Part shown: positions 1 to 9,643 of the stretch, one piece after another
Numbering within the stretch: position 1 is the stretch's first letter
How the letters are laid out: the number at the start of each line of letters is the position of its first letter
Assembly (NCBI GenBank): GCA_009996615.1
Contig: JAACZU010000025.1
Coordinates: 1 to 38,076, forward strand
Direction: 5' to 3'
Source: Rhodanobacteraceae bacterium
GTDB lineage: Bacteria; Pseudomonadota; Gammaproteobacteria; Xanthomonadales; Rhodanobacteraceae
DNA length: 38,076 nt
Notes under the pieces: generated by a model
Seen by the model: only the letters and a program-made list of their open reading frames with translations
Databases searched by the model: none
Told to the model about the DNA's origin: nothing
Made by a program: the position numbers and the translations under genes

Positions 1-555
1 CTTGGCTGCGCCCGGCTCAACCGATGCCGGGGTAAAAATCAACCACTGGAAACGCGAGAGAGCCACAACCAGCTTTTCGCGCCTTTCGGCGTGTCAATGG
101 CGGATGCGTTGGCCGAGGAGCGACGACTGTTCTACGTTGCCGTAACGCGCGCCCAGCACCGCCTGCTGCTTCTGACCGAGACTGATCAGGAATCCTCCTA
201 CCTCGAGGCTGTGAATGCTGGCCAGAGGGCCATCGGCCGCACGTCGACGCGGCGTACCGGAACGAACATGGGTGAATTCGCGCAAGCTGTTCGAGAACGT
301 CTGGACAAGATTGATCGGATGGAACTCATTCGGCGTGACATTTCGCCTATGGCCGTGCCCTGGTTCGAACACTTTGTGTCCGCTGGGCTGGGCGTCCCTG
401 AGGTCGGTTATTTTTTCGATGGGTTTTGTGCTGAGTTGGCGTGGCCGTCGGCCTGCCCTCCTGTTGCCGTCCTCTCTGGGCGACATACCGAGCACGCAGA
501 TGCGTGGAGTACGAAGGGGTGGAGGGTGGTGATCACGACAAGGCAAGCAAAGTGA
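1..555 (+). CDS. UvrD-like superfamily 1 helicase, C-terminal end only
   Basis: The frame is open from the first base, so the 5' part of the gene lies outside the window. About 35 codons in, the protein reads ALAEERRLFYVAVTRAQHRL, which is motif VI of UvrD/Rep-type DNA helicases; the nucleotide-binding motifs must lie upstream. After motif VI comes a tail of about 110 residues. Its end (VGYFF, then AELAW, VAVL and GWRVV) resembles the last 60 residues of the large helicase ending at 7558, so the two may share a small accessory domain. Compared with that protein, the VGYFF-to-AELAW stretch is about ten residues short, so a small deletion is possible. The gene is the first of a run of same-strand helicase genes and probably belongs to the same defence-type cluster. 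Helicase family is secure; function in a named system is not. Confidence 0.7.
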   Translation, partial: LGCARLNRCRGKNQPLETRESHNQLFAPFGVSMADALAEERRLFYVAVTRAQHRLLLLTETDQESSYLEAVNAGQRAIGRTSTRRTGTNMGEFAQAVRERLDKIDRMELIRRDISPMAVPWFEHFVSAGLGVPEVGYFFDGFCAELAWPSACPPVAVLSGRHTEHADAWSTKGWRVVITTRQAK

Positions 556-691
556 TGGCCGGAGTTTGCTCAAACGTCGGGTGTGCGCCCGGAATGCGCC
601 ACCTCACATGAGCAATCGGGCGACACCATGGCGAGAAGACACGTGGGGCGGCATCATCGCGTAAGGCCGCGGGGATTGGCTGGGGACATGA

Positions 692-1157
692 ATGAGCACT
701 TTCGCGGTCGTGAATGACGCGGTGTTGGTTGCGGCCATCGACCGCTGCCACCAGCGTCTGGCCTACATCGCGCCCGGCGTGACAGCCGATGTGGTCGCCG
801 CCATCGGGCGATTGTTCGAGCGCCCGAACCCGCCGGCCGTCACGCTGATCCTGGATGTGGATCCAGAGGTGTACCGCCTTGGCGACGGAACGATCGAGGG
901 TATCCAGCGGCTGCGCGCGCTGGCGGAACGGTATCAGGTGGGCATCCGCTCCCAGCCCGGCCTTCGGCTCGGCGTGCTGGCTTCGGACGATGACCTGTTG
1001 GTCTATGCGCCCACGCCGTTGCTGGTCGAGGCGGCGGCCATCGAAGTGGGACGGATCGAAACGGGGGGCGTCTCCGATCTGGCATGCCTGCGAGCATCGG
1101 CAGATCCGCCTGATCATCAGTGGCGTGCTGCGCGACATGCGCGCCCAGCTCGCCTGA
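692..1157 (+). pseudogene. Truncated PLD-like gene, frameshifted remnant
   Basis: From ATG 692, preceded by a GGGGA ribosome-binding sequence, about 125 residues read like the start of a phospholipase-D-like protein of the kind found beside DUF1998 helicases: a VAAIDRCHQRLAYIAPG opening, an ILDVDPEVYRLGDG strand and a LRLGVLASDDDLLVYAPTPL strand. After roughly position 1060 this frame turns into low-quality sequence. The +1 frame instead reads IRLIISGVLRDMRAQLA and stops at TGA 1155-1157, just before the ribosome-binding site of the next gene. I infer a gene that lost most of its middle and 3' part through a deletion with a frameshift. Formally, the frame from 692 stays open into the helicase, so a 2288-residue fusion protein is possible; I prefer separate genes. 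The PLD assignment is from family memory, and no HKD motif is present in the remaining piece. Confidence 0.5.
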
Positions 1158-1168
1158 CGGGGAATTTG

Positions 1169-4100
1169 ATGCTGCCTTCCATTCTTGCCAGCGAAATCCG
1201 TGAAAGCACCCGCCGCTTTCTGGTCTCGGCCTACGAGGCGTCGGATGCCTTCTTCCACGGCGTGATGCAGCGCTTCGTGGAGCGTGACCAGAGCGTGGAC
1301 AAGGGGCCTTACCTGCAGGTGGGGCTTCCGTTCCGAGGGGGCGTCGAGGGCAAGAAGTTCTTTCCGGGCTTCGAGCTGGAGCATCCGGGTTTCGCGCATC
1401 AGGAGGCTGCCTGGCGCCGGCTAGCGTCCAACCGCGAGGCGGCCAACACACTGGTGGCAACGGGAACCGGCAGCGGCAAGACCGAGTGCTTCCTCTACCC
1501 GGTGCTGGACCACTGCCGGCGCGCGCGCGAGGCCGGCCAGGTGCAAGGCATCAAGGCGCTGGTCATCTATCCGATGAACGCGCTGGCGACGGACCAGGCC
1601 GGACGCTTCGCCAAGGTCATCGCTTCCACGCCGGCGTTCAAGGATCTGCGCGTGGGCTTGTACGTCGGTGGCGCCGGCAAGCGTGGCGGCGAGCTGCAGA
1701 TGACGCCGACGTCGGTCATCACGGATCGCGACGCCCTGCGCAAGGCGCCACCGGACGTGCTGCTGACCAACTACAAGATGCTCGACTACCTGCTGGTGCG
1801 GCCCAAGGACCGCAAGTTGTGGGAACACAACGGACCGGACGTGTTGCGGTACGTGGTGGTGGACGAGCTGCACACATTCGATGGCGCACAAGGCACGGAT
1901 CTTTCGCTGTTGCTGCGCCGCCTGCGCGCAAGGCTCGGCACGCCCGCGCGGCACCTGATCTGCGTGGGCACTTCGGCGACGCTGGGTGATGGCGACACGC
2001 AGCCTTTGCGCGACTACGCGCGGCAGATTTTCGCGAGCGATTTTCCGGAAGAGTCGGTGGTCACCGAGAGCCGGGACAGCGTGGCCGAGTTCCTGGGGGA
2101 TGAGCCCATCATCCACGTGCTGGACGGCCGCCACGATCTGGCCGAGCGCTTGGAGGCCAGCGCCTACCGTTCACCCGAGGCCGCGATCGCGGCGTGGTTT
2201 CCGCTGTTCTTCCCGGGGGAGTCGGTACCAGCGAACGTCGGTGATCTCGCATGGCGGATGCACTTGGGGCGACTGCTGAAGCAGCACCTGCTGCTCCACA
2301 ACCTGCTGCGCCTGCTGAAGGGTGGCGTGGGCGAGTGGGCGACACTTCAGATGCAGATGGCCGGCCCGCTGCCCGAGGTGGCCCGCCCGCATGCCGGCAA
2401 GGTGCTCGATGCGCTGGTGGCCCTTTTGGCGTGGGCGCGAGATCCGCGTGATCCGAATGAACCCGATCGGCCATTGACCACGATCCGCGTGCAGTTGTGG
2501 ATGCGCGAGCTGCGCCGTCTGGTCGGCAGCGTCCGCGCCGAGCCGGCGAACGTCGCCCTGTATTCGGCCGCGGATCTGAAGGCCACCGCCGAGCGGCTGC
2601 ACCTGCCGCTGGTGCAGTGCTCGGAATGCCGTACCACGGGCTGGCTGGCACGCCGGCCGGCCAACGCCACCCAGCTCGATCGCGAGCTGGAGACCATCTA
2701 CAACGCCTGGTTTCGCGCTGCGCCCGACGTGGCCCGGTTGTATCCACGAGCCGGCCTCGAGTCGCCCCAGTGCGAGGCGCGGGGGATTCACCTATGCGGG
2801 CAGTGCGCCGGCGTGCAGGACGCGAGCGGATCGTGCGTCCTCTGCGGACACGATGAACTCGTCGCCGTGTGGGAAATGCTGGAGCAGGGCCAGTCCGATC
2901 GCGACGGCGTGGTCTTCAACTGGCACGAGAAGCGCTGTCCGGCGTGCAGTGCGCGCGATCGCCTGCTGCTGGTGGGTGCCCGCAACGCGACGCTGGGCGC
3001 GCAGGTGATCGAGCAGGGCTGGGCGACGCCGTACAACGACGACAAGAAGCTGATCGCGTTCTCCGATTCGGTGCAGGACGCGGCGCACCGGGCCGGATTC
3101 TTCGGCAGCCGGACCTATCTCAACAACGTGCGCATGGCGATGACGCGCGTGTTGAGTGCGCAGGCGCGACCGGTGACGGGATGGTCCAATTTCCTGTCCG
3201 CGTTGCCGACGTGGTGGCGCGATCCATCGCGCATGTCGCCGGAAATGTTCGTCACCGAGTTCATCGGCCCGAACATGCTGTGGCAGCACGACTGGGACCG
3301 GCTTCGTGCCACGGGCCGGCTGCCGGAAGGGAGCCGCTTGCTGGAGCGGGTCGCCAAGCGCCTGGCCTGGCAGGCGGTGGCCGAGTTCACCTACTTGAGC
3401 TGCCGCGGCCGCACCCTGGACCGCTTGGGCGTGGCGACCTTGGCGCCGCCGGCGGACGCGCTGGACGCGATAGCCGCGCGGCTGGTGCACGAGCTGGCCG
3501 AGCAGTTCGGGCTGCGCAACCTGACGGTCCAGTCGGTGCTGCAGTGGCTGTGGGGTTTCGTCATTCGGCTGCGCCAGCGCGGCGCGGTCACGCATGCGGA
3601 GATGGAGAGCTATTTCCGCGAAGGCGGGCTGTTCGCATTTGCCCGCGGTGGTCGCGAGTTGTGGCTGCCGGGCATGACGCAGTTCGGCCCGCATCCGGTG
3701 TTTCTGACCCAGGGCAATCATCGCGATGCCGATCGGTTGGTGCAAACGCGCGGCAGGACCTGGTACCAGGAGTGGCTATCGGCGACCTTGGGCCGGGCGC
3801 AACTGCTGCCGCAGAGGGGCGACGCCGATATCCATGGTCTGGCGATCAAGCTCTTGCTGGCGGACGGCCTGCTGGTGGCGGCCGATGGCGCGCCCGGCCG
3901 TGCCCTGGCCTTGAATGCCGAGCGGCTGCTGCTGGATACCCGGGTCGTCCACCTGCGCTCGGAACGGGGCAGGCGTGCGCTGTCGGTTCCGGCCGAACTC
4001 GCCGAGCGCCTGCACGGCATGCCCTGCCTGGATGCCATGCAGGAAACCTACGCCCACTCGGAGGCGCCGGGCGGGTCGGGTGCGTGGATCGCACGCCGGT

Positions 4101-7100
4101 TCCGCGACGGCGACATCCGACGCGTGATCTCGGCCGAGCACACCGGCTTGCTGGAGCGCGATGAACGCGAGGCGTTGGAGATCCGGTTCAAGACGCCGCT
4201 CGACCATGCCAGGCCTTGGTACGAGAACCTGTTGTCGGCGACTCCGACGCTGGAAATGGGCGTGGACATCGGCAGCCTGTCGTCCGTGCTGCTGTGTTCA
4301 GTGCCGCCGTCGCAGGCCAGCTTCCTGCAGCGTGTCGGACGCGCGGGGCGGCGCGATGGCAACGCGATGGTGGTGACGCTCGCCGACGGCGCGAGTCCGC
4401 ATGACCTGTATTTCTACGAGCAACCGCTGGAGATGATGGCAGGGCAGGTCAGCCCGCCGGGCGTGTTCCTGCAGGCGGCCGAGGTCCTGCGTCGGCAACT
4501 GGTGGCGTTCTGCATTGACTCGTGGGTGGGTAGCGGCATTCCGGACACGGCCTTCCCCGACAAGACGAGCGCGGCGCTGGACGCGATCGACAAGAACGAC
4601 ACCGGACGATTCCCGTACAACCTGTTGACGTTCATCCAGCAGGACGAAGCGAGTCTTCTGGACCGCTTCCTGTCGATGATGGGCGCCGATCTGCATCCGC
4701 GTGTCGAGGCGCGCCTGCGCGACTACATGTTCGGCAACGGCGACCTGGATGGGCTCCGCTTGAGATTGCTCAAGACGCTCGAGGAGTTGTCGCGTGAACG
4801 CTCCGCACATCGGCGGCGCGCGGAGGAAGGCAGGAAGCGCATCGCCACGCTCAATGCGCAGCCGCAGGACGAGGCTACCAAGGCACTGATCGGCGAGCTG
4901 ACCCGCGAACGCGACAAGGCGCTGGAGCTGGCGCGCGAGATCGGTGGTCGCGAGCTGCTTGGAACGCTGACCGATGCTGGCGTGATTCCAAATTACGCGT
5001 TCCCCGAAGCGGGCATTGAGCTGAAGTCGATCGTATGGCGGCGGCGTGGCGAGGGCGAGGAGGGCAACGGCGCCTATGTGACCCTTCCGACTGAGCGCTA
5101 CGAACGACCGGCTTCGTCGGCGCTGTCGGAGTTCGCGCCGGAGAGTCGCTTCTATGCCAACCGCCGACGCGTGGAGATCGACCAGATCAACATGCAATTG
5201 GCCCAGGCCGAACCGTGGCGATTGTGTCCTTCCTGCCACCATGTCGAGAATCTCGAACTGAGTGGTGACGCGTATCCGGCCTGCCCGCGGTGTGGCGATG
5301 CGATGTGGGCCAATGTTTCGCAGAAGCGGACGCTGCTGCGCTTCAAGCAGGCGATGGCCAACGCCGACGATGCCAAGTCGCGGATCGACGACAGCGCCGA
5401 CGATCGCGAGCCGCGCTTCTTCGTTCGCCAGTTGCTGGTGGATTTCGAGCCCGCCGACGTGGAAATCGCGTGGAAGCTGGAGTCGGAGGAGGTCGCGTTC
5501 GGCTTCGAGTTCATCCGCAAGGCGACCTTCCGCGACATCAATTTTGGCGAGTCGGGCAAGAGCGGTGAGAACTTCCGCGTGGCCGACCGGGATTCGACCC
5601 GGCCGGGATTCAAGCTGTGCAAACACTGCGGCAAGGTCCAGAAGCCGCCGCGCCGCATGGCGAACGGCCAGCACGCGCCCGTGCGGAATCACGCCCGCGA
5701 CTGCGTGGCCGATGGCAGGGATGATCCCGCCGACATCATCGACTGCCTGTACCTGTATCGGGAGTTTTCTTCCGAGGCGCTGCGCATCCTGGTGCCCTAT
5801 ACCCGATCCGGCCTCGACGAAGTCGTGCTGCAATCGTTCATGGCGGCCCTGCAGCTTGGGTTGAAGAAGCGCTTTGGCGGCAAGGTCGACCACTTGCGCA
5901 TCACGCCGCAGGAGGAGCCGGGCGTGGATGGCTCGCCACGTCGCCAGTACGTGCTCCTGTATGACTCGGTGCCGGGTGGCACCGGTTACCTGCATCAGCT
6001 GCTCAGTGAAGAGGCGCAGACGCTGAGCGAGGTGCTGGAACAAGCCCACGCCGCGATCCATGGCTGTGCCTGCCAGGCCGATCCCGACAAGGATGGCTGC
6101 TATCGCTGCGTCTACCAATACCGCCAGGGGCGAGCGATGGCGCAGGTTTCGCGTCGGACCGCCGCCAACGTGCTCGGCGAGCTGGTAGGGGCGCTGGGCA
6201 AGCTTGAGCGCGTCGCCTCGATTTCCCAGATCTTCATCAACCCGCACTTCGACTCGGTGCTGGAGTCGCGATTTGTCGAGTCCTTGCGCCGCCTCGGCGG
6301 TGCGAAGGACAAGCAGGGCAAGAGTGTCCTGCCACCCGTCCGCGTCATGCAGGAGGTCGTGCAAGGGAAGTCCGGCTACCTGCTGGAAGTGGGCGGCGAA
6401 CGCTATTGGATGCGGCCCCAAGTGGATCTTGGGAGCGAGCAGGGAGTCGCCGTCGCGTCGCGACCGGATTTCCTGCTGCTGCCAGCCCGCTCCAACTCCA
6501 CGCGGCGCCCGATTGCGGTCTTTGCCGACGGCTGGGCCTACCACAAGGGCTGCCTGCGCGAGGATGCGCGCAAGCGTTCGGCGCTCGTGGCCAGCCGGCG
6601 TTACTGGGTCTGGTCGGTGACGTGGGAGGACGTCGAGGCCGCCTTGGCAGGGGAGGTCGAATCGGGCCTGGATATTCAGGCGGATCAGGCTCGACTGCCA
6701 CCCGATCATCCGCTGATTGCCCAGGCCGCTGCGGCATTGGGCGTGCCCGCGCAGGCGAGAAACGGCAACGCCGTGGCAGCGCTGTTGAGCTGGTTGGCGA
6801 TGCCCGCGTCAGAGACCTCGGATGAGGGGCGAGAGCGCCTGGAGCGCGAGGCCGCCATGCTTACCGCGCGTCTGATCGTGGCTCCGGGCACGGCCGAGCA
6901 GACCGCTGCGGCCCAGGCGTTGCAGGAGGTGGCCACGGCGCTGCCCGATGGTTGCCGGGATGCCCCAGCGGGCTTCGCCACGGCATGGTCGCGTGACGTC
7001 GCCGGCGCGACCACGGTCTGCTACGCCTGGCCGCGTACCTTCCTTCAGCGTTCGTTCGCTGACGGATATGGAGCGGTGCGCCTGTGCCCCGATCGAGCAG

Positions 7101-7558
7101 GCTCGGCCGATGAGCTGAAACTCGCCTGGCGCAGCTGGCTGGCGCTGTACAACCGGCTGCAGGTTCTGCCCAGCACCTATCTGCTGGAAGCGTCCGGCAT
7201 GTTGCACGGCGACTACGGGCTGCTGGTACCGGCGGCCGGCGCGGGCGATGCCGCGCAACCGGCGAATGGCGACCCATGGCCGGACGTGATGGGGGCCGCG
7301 CTGAGCGAGCTGCAGCCGGGCCTGGCCGCGTTGCGCGATGCCGGAGCGCCCGCGCCCGATCATGTCGGCTTCGAACTGGCCGCCCCTTCGGGTGAAGTGA
7401 TGGCGGAAGCTGAACTGGCATGGGAAGGCGCGCGGGTGGTCGTCCTTGCCGAGCATCAGATCGATCTGCGAGGCCCGTGGGAGGCCGAAGGCTGGATGGT
7501 CATCGACGCGCGTCAGCCTGAGTGGCCGTTGCGGGTCCTGGAACAGACAAAGGAGTAA
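1169..7558 (+). CDS. Giant DUF1998-type DEAD/DEAH superfamily 2 helicase with nuclease-like domain
   Basis: The 2129-residue protein starts at ATG 1169, which has GGGGA five bases upstream and begins MLPSILASEIR, a usual start in this family. Walker A is GTGSGKTE near residue 98, motif II is VVVDELHTF near 230, motif III is GTSATLG and motif VI is QRVGRAGRRDG near 1058. Several Cys-X2-Cys knuckles (CSECRTTGW, CGQC, CPSC, CKHC) punctuate the long insertions. The DUF1998 part lies at about 1515-1655 and ends in CYRCVYQYRQ. Around residues 1765-1815 a stretch reading RPDFLLLP, IAVFADGWAYHK and RYWVWSVTWEDV resembles a Vsr/PD-(D/E)XK nuclease fold. Giant DUF1998 helicases are core parts of phage-defence systems such as Druantia (DruE) and DISARM (DrmA), and MrfA-type repair helicases share the zinc-binding end. 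The next gene follows after three bases, so they are surely co-transcribed. Which named system this represents, if any, is unresolved. Confidence 0.85.
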   Translation: MLPSILASEIRESTRRFLVSAYEASDAFFHGVMQRFVERDQSVDKGPYLQVGLPFRGGVEGKKFFPGFELEHPGFAHQEAAWRRLASNREAANTLVATGTGSGKTECFLYPVLDHCRRAREAGQVQGIKALVIYPMNALATDQAGRFAKVIASTPAFKDLRVGLYVGGAGKRGGELQMTPTSVITDRDALRKAPPDVLLTNYKMLDYLLVRPKDRKLWEHNGPDVLRYVVVDELHTFDGAQGTDLSLLLRRLRARLGTPARHLICVGTSATLGDGDTQPLRDYARQIFASDFPEESVVTESRDSVAEFLGDEPIIHVLDGRHDLAERLEASAYRSPEAAIAAWFPLFFPGESVPANVGDLAWRMHLGRLLKQHLLLHNLLRLLKGGVGEWATLQMQMAGPLPEVARPHAGKVLDALVALLAWARDPRDPNEPDRPLTTIRVQLWMRELRRLVGSVRAEPANVALYSAADLKATAERLHLPLVQCSECRTTGWLARRPANATQLDRELETIYNAWFRAAPDVARLYPRAGLESPQCEARGIHLCGQCAGVQDASGSCVLCGHDELVAVWEMLEQGQSDRDGVVFNWHEKRCPACSARDRLLLVGARNATLGAQVIEQGWATPYNDDKKLIAFSDSVQDAAHRAGFFGSRTYLNNVRMAMTRVLSAQARPVTGWSNFLSALPTWWRDPSRMSPEMFVTEFIGPNMLWQHDWDRLRATGRLPEGSRLLERVAKRLAWQAVAEFTYLSCRGRTLDRLGVATLAPPADALDAIAARLVHELAEQFGLRNLTVQSVLQWLWGFVIRLRQRGAVTHAEMESYFREGGLFAFARGGRELWLPGMTQFGPHPVFLTQGNHRDADRLVQTRGRTWYQEWLSATLGRAQLLPQRGDADIHGLAIKLLLADGLLVAADGAPGRALALNAERLLLDTRVVHLRSERGRRALSVPAELAERLHGMPCLDAMQETYAHSEAPGGSGAWIARRFRDGDIRRVISAEHTGLLERDEREALEIRFKTPLDHARPWYENLLSATPTLEMGVDIGSLSSVLLCSVPPSQASFLQRVGRAGRRDGNAMVVTLADGASPHDLYFYEQPLEMMAGQVSPPGVFLQAAEVLRRQLVAFCIDSWVGSGIPDTAFPDKTSAALDAIDKNDTGRFPYNLLTFIQQDEASLLDRFLSMMGADLHPRVEARLRDYMFGNGDLDGLRLRLLKTLEELSRERSAHRRRAEEGRKRIATLNAQPQDEATKALIGELTRERDKALELAREIGGRELLGTLTDAGVIPNYAFPEAGIELKSIVWRRRGEGEEGNGAYVTLPTERYERPASSALSEFAPESRFYANRRRVEIDQINMQLAQAEPWRLCPSCHHVENLELSGDAYPACPRCGDAMWANVSQKRTLLRFKQAMANADDAKSRIDDSADDREPRFFVRQLLVDFEPADVEIAWKLESEEVAFGFEFIRKATFRDINFGESGKSGENFRVADRDSTRPGFKLCKHCGKVQKPPRRMANGQHAPVRNHARDCVADGRDDPADIIDCLYLYREFSSEALRILVPYTRSGLDEVVLQSFMAALQLGLKKRFGGKVDHLRITPQEEPGVDGSPRRQYVLLYDSVPGGTGYLHQLLSEEAQTLSEVLEQAHAAIHGCACQADPDKDGCYRCVYQYRQGRAMAQVSRRTAANVLGELVGALGKLERVASISQIFINPHFDSVLESRFVESLRRLGGAKDKQGKSVLPPVRVMQEVVQGKSGYLLEVGGERYWMRPQVDLGSEQGVAVASRPDFLLLPARSNSTRRPIAVFADGWAYHKGCLREDARKRSALVASRRYWVWSVTWEDVEAALAGEVESGLDIQADQARLPPDHPLIAQAAAALGVPAQARNGNAVAALLSWLAMPASETSDEGRERLEREAAMLTARLIVAPGTAEQTAAAQALQEVATALPDGCRDAPAGFATAWSRDVAGATTVCYAWPRTFLQRSFADGYGAVRLCPDRAGSADELKLAWRSWLALYNRLQVLPSTYLLEASGMLHGDYGLLVPAAGAGDAAQPANGDPWPDVMGAALSELQPGLAALRDAGAPAPDHVGFELAAPSGEVMAEAELAWEGARVVVLAEHQIDLRGPWEAEGWMVIDARQPEWPLRVLEQTKE

Positions 7559-7561
7559 CGG

Positions 7562-9643
7562 ATGAGCATGGCACCGCGCGTCGCGCTGTCGCAGGACTTT
7601 CTGTTGAGACTGGGCAAGTTGCCCTCGGGCGCGCATGCGCGGATCGTCAGGTGGGCGTTGAAGTTCCAGCAGGATCCGAAGTCGCCGGGCATCAATTACG
7701 AGACGATCAAGGGGGCGAGGGATCCCAACCTGCGCTCGGTGCGGATCGATCAGGACTGGCGCGGCATCGTCTTCAAGCCCGATCAAGGCGACTTGTACAT
7801 CCTGCTCCACGTCGACCATCACGACGATGCCTACCGTTGGGCTGAACGCCAGAGAATCGCGATCAATCCCCAAACCGGCGCGCTTCAATTGGTGAGCCTG
7901 GAGACCGTCGAGGCTGCCGACATGGCGGGCGATGCCGCGGCCAGTATGCCGAACGCGGATTCAGGCCGCTGCGAAATCGATGGCGCGCCGCTGTTCTCCG
8001 TGCTTTCGGATGAGTCCCTGATCCGGTTGGGTACGCCCGTCGATTTGGTACCTCTGATCCGGCAGGTTCGGACCGAGCAGGATCTCGATGATCTGCAGGG
8101 GCGCTTGCCGGTCGAAGCGTACGAGGGATTGTTCCTGGTGGCGGCCGGCGACACCGTGTCCCAGATACTCAGTGAGCGGAAAACCCGCGTGGATCGTACG
8201 GTCGACACCGACGACTTCGTCGCCGCGCTTGATACTGCGGAGAGCCAGTCGCGCTTCGTCGTGGTGAGCAGCGATGCGGAGATGACGGCGATCCTCAACG
8301 CTCCGCTGGCGCAGTGGCGCGTGTTCCTGCATCCGGTGCAGCGCAAGCTGGCGATCGGCGACCGCAGTGGACCGGTGCGGATCCTGGGAGGCGCCGGCAC
8401 CGGCAAGACCGTGCTCGCACTGCACCGTGCGAAGTGGCTGGCAAAGAACCGCACGCCGGCGGGGCAGAAGGTCCTGTTCACTACCTTCACCCGAAACCTG
8501 GCGCTGGATGTCGAGCAGAACCTGCGGTCCCTGTTCCTGGACGATCCGGATGTTTCCAAGGTCGAGGTCCTGAACCTCGATCGCTGGGTTCACAGCTTCC
8601 TGCGGCAGCGCAGCTATGAGCATCAGATCATCTACCAGCGCGATCTCGACGCCTGGGGCCGTGCATTGCAGGTGGCGTCGGCCAGCGCCGGTGTGGACGA
8701 AGCCTTCTACGCCGATGAATGGGAAGAGGTCGTCGCCGCCCAGGGCGTGCAGACGCTGGATGAATACCGCCGCGTCAGCCGCGTCGGGCGCAAGGTGATC
8801 CTTACCCGCGCCAAGCGGGACTTGATCTGGCCAGTTTTCGAGGAGTATCGGACGCAGTTGAGCTCCCGCCGGCTCAAGGAGGTGGACGATGCGTACCGGG
8901 ATGCGGCGCAGCTCCTGGCACACGAGGCCGATGGAGCCGGGTATTCGGCCATCGTCATCGACGAAACCCAGGATTTCGGCCCGCAAGCGCTGCGGTTGCT
9001 CCGCGCGATGATCCCCGCCGGAGTGAACGACCTGTTCTTCGTCGGCGACGGGCACCAGCGCATCTATTCCAGACACAAGGCGGTGCTGGGGCGCTGCGGC
9101 ATCGACATCCGTGGGCGATCGAGGAAGCTCTATCTGAACTACAGGACCACCGAAGAGATTCGCAAGGTCGCGGTGGCGCTGCTGGAGGGGCGTGACGTCG
9201 ACGATCTGGACGGTGGCAGCGACGACAACCGTCGCTACAAGTCGCTGTCGCATGGGCCCATCCCGGAAGTCTTGGACGTGGCGAACGCGGCAGACGGCAT
9301 TGCGCTGGCCGTCGATCGAGTGGCCGCCTGGCTTGCAGCTCACGATGGGAATGCGCCGCCGACCGTCTGCGTGATGGCGCAGACCAAGAAGGCGCGCGAT
9401 GACGTGGCTCGATTGCTGGGCGACCGGAAGATCCTTACCAGCACGATCGACGCGAACAGCGCGGATTCGGCCGACTCGTCAGCCGTGCGCGTGTCCACGA
9501 TGCATCGGGCGAAGGGGCTGGAGTTCGATCGCGTCATCGTCCTGGCTTCAGGTGCTCGTACGGACGACGATGCGAATGAACTGGCGCCGCTGGTTTACGT
9601 CTCCCTGACCCGGGCGAAGTCGGTGGCTGTGCTGATTCGGTAG
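7562..9643 (+). CDS. RelE/ParE-like domain fused to UvrD-like helicase
   Basis: The 693-residue protein starts at ATG 7562; AAGGAG at the end of the preceding gene supplies the ribosome-binding site. Residues 1-115 look like a RelE/ParE-fold domain: LRSVRIDQDWRGIVFKPD and LYILLHVDHHDDAYRWAE match the core strands and terminal helix of such toxins or their homologues. A linker follows, then a UvrD-type motor with Walker A GGAGTGKTVLAL (about 277), motif II IVIDETQDF (about 466), motif III VGDGHQRIYSR, motif V MHRAKGLEFD (about 646) and motif VI VYVSLTRAK at the very end. The protein stops just after motif VI. It is the third gene of the helicase operon. The RelE-like part may bind RNA or ribosomes, or act as a nuclease; this is inference, and catalytic residues cannot be assigned by eye. 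Confidence 0.85.
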   Translation: MSMAPRVALSQDFLLRLGKLPSGAHARIVRWALKFQQDPKSPGINYETIKGARDPNLRSVRIDQDWRGIVFKPDQGDLYILLHVDHHDDAYRWAERQRIAINPQTGALQLVSLETVEAADMAGDAAASMPNADSGRCEIDGAPLFSVLSDESLIRLGTPVDLVPLIRQVRTEQDLDDLQGRLPVEAYEGLFLVAAGDTVSQILSERKTRVDRTVDTDDFVAALDTAESQSRFVVVSSDAEMTAILNAPLAQWRVFLHPVQRKLAIGDRSGPVRILGGAGTGKTVLALHRAKWLAKNRTPAGQKVLFTTFTRNLALDVEQNLRSLFLDDPDVSKVEVLNLDRWVHSFLRQRSYEHQIIYQRDLDAWGRALQVASASAGVDEAFYADEWEEVVAAQGVQTLDEYRRVSRVGRKVILTRAKRDLIWPVFEEYRTQLSSRRLKEVDDAYRDAAQLLAHEADGAGYSAIVIDETQDFGPQALRLLRAMIPAGVNDLFFVGDGHQRIYSRHKAVLGRCGIDIRGRSRKLYLNYRTTEEIRKVAVALLEGRDVDDLDGGSDDNRRYKSLSHGPIPEVLDVANAADGIALAVDRVAAWLAAHDGNAPPTVCVMAQTKKARDDVARLLGDRKILTSTIDANSADSADSSAVRVSTMHRAKGLEFDRVIVLASGARTDDDANELAPLVYVSLTRAKSVAVLIR

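Noticed and set aside
4298-6709. An 803-codon open frame on the minus strand opposite the DUF1998 helicase gene
   Set aside because: It is a shadow of GC-rich coding DNA; the product has no family motifs and lies wholly within a well-supported gene on the other strand.
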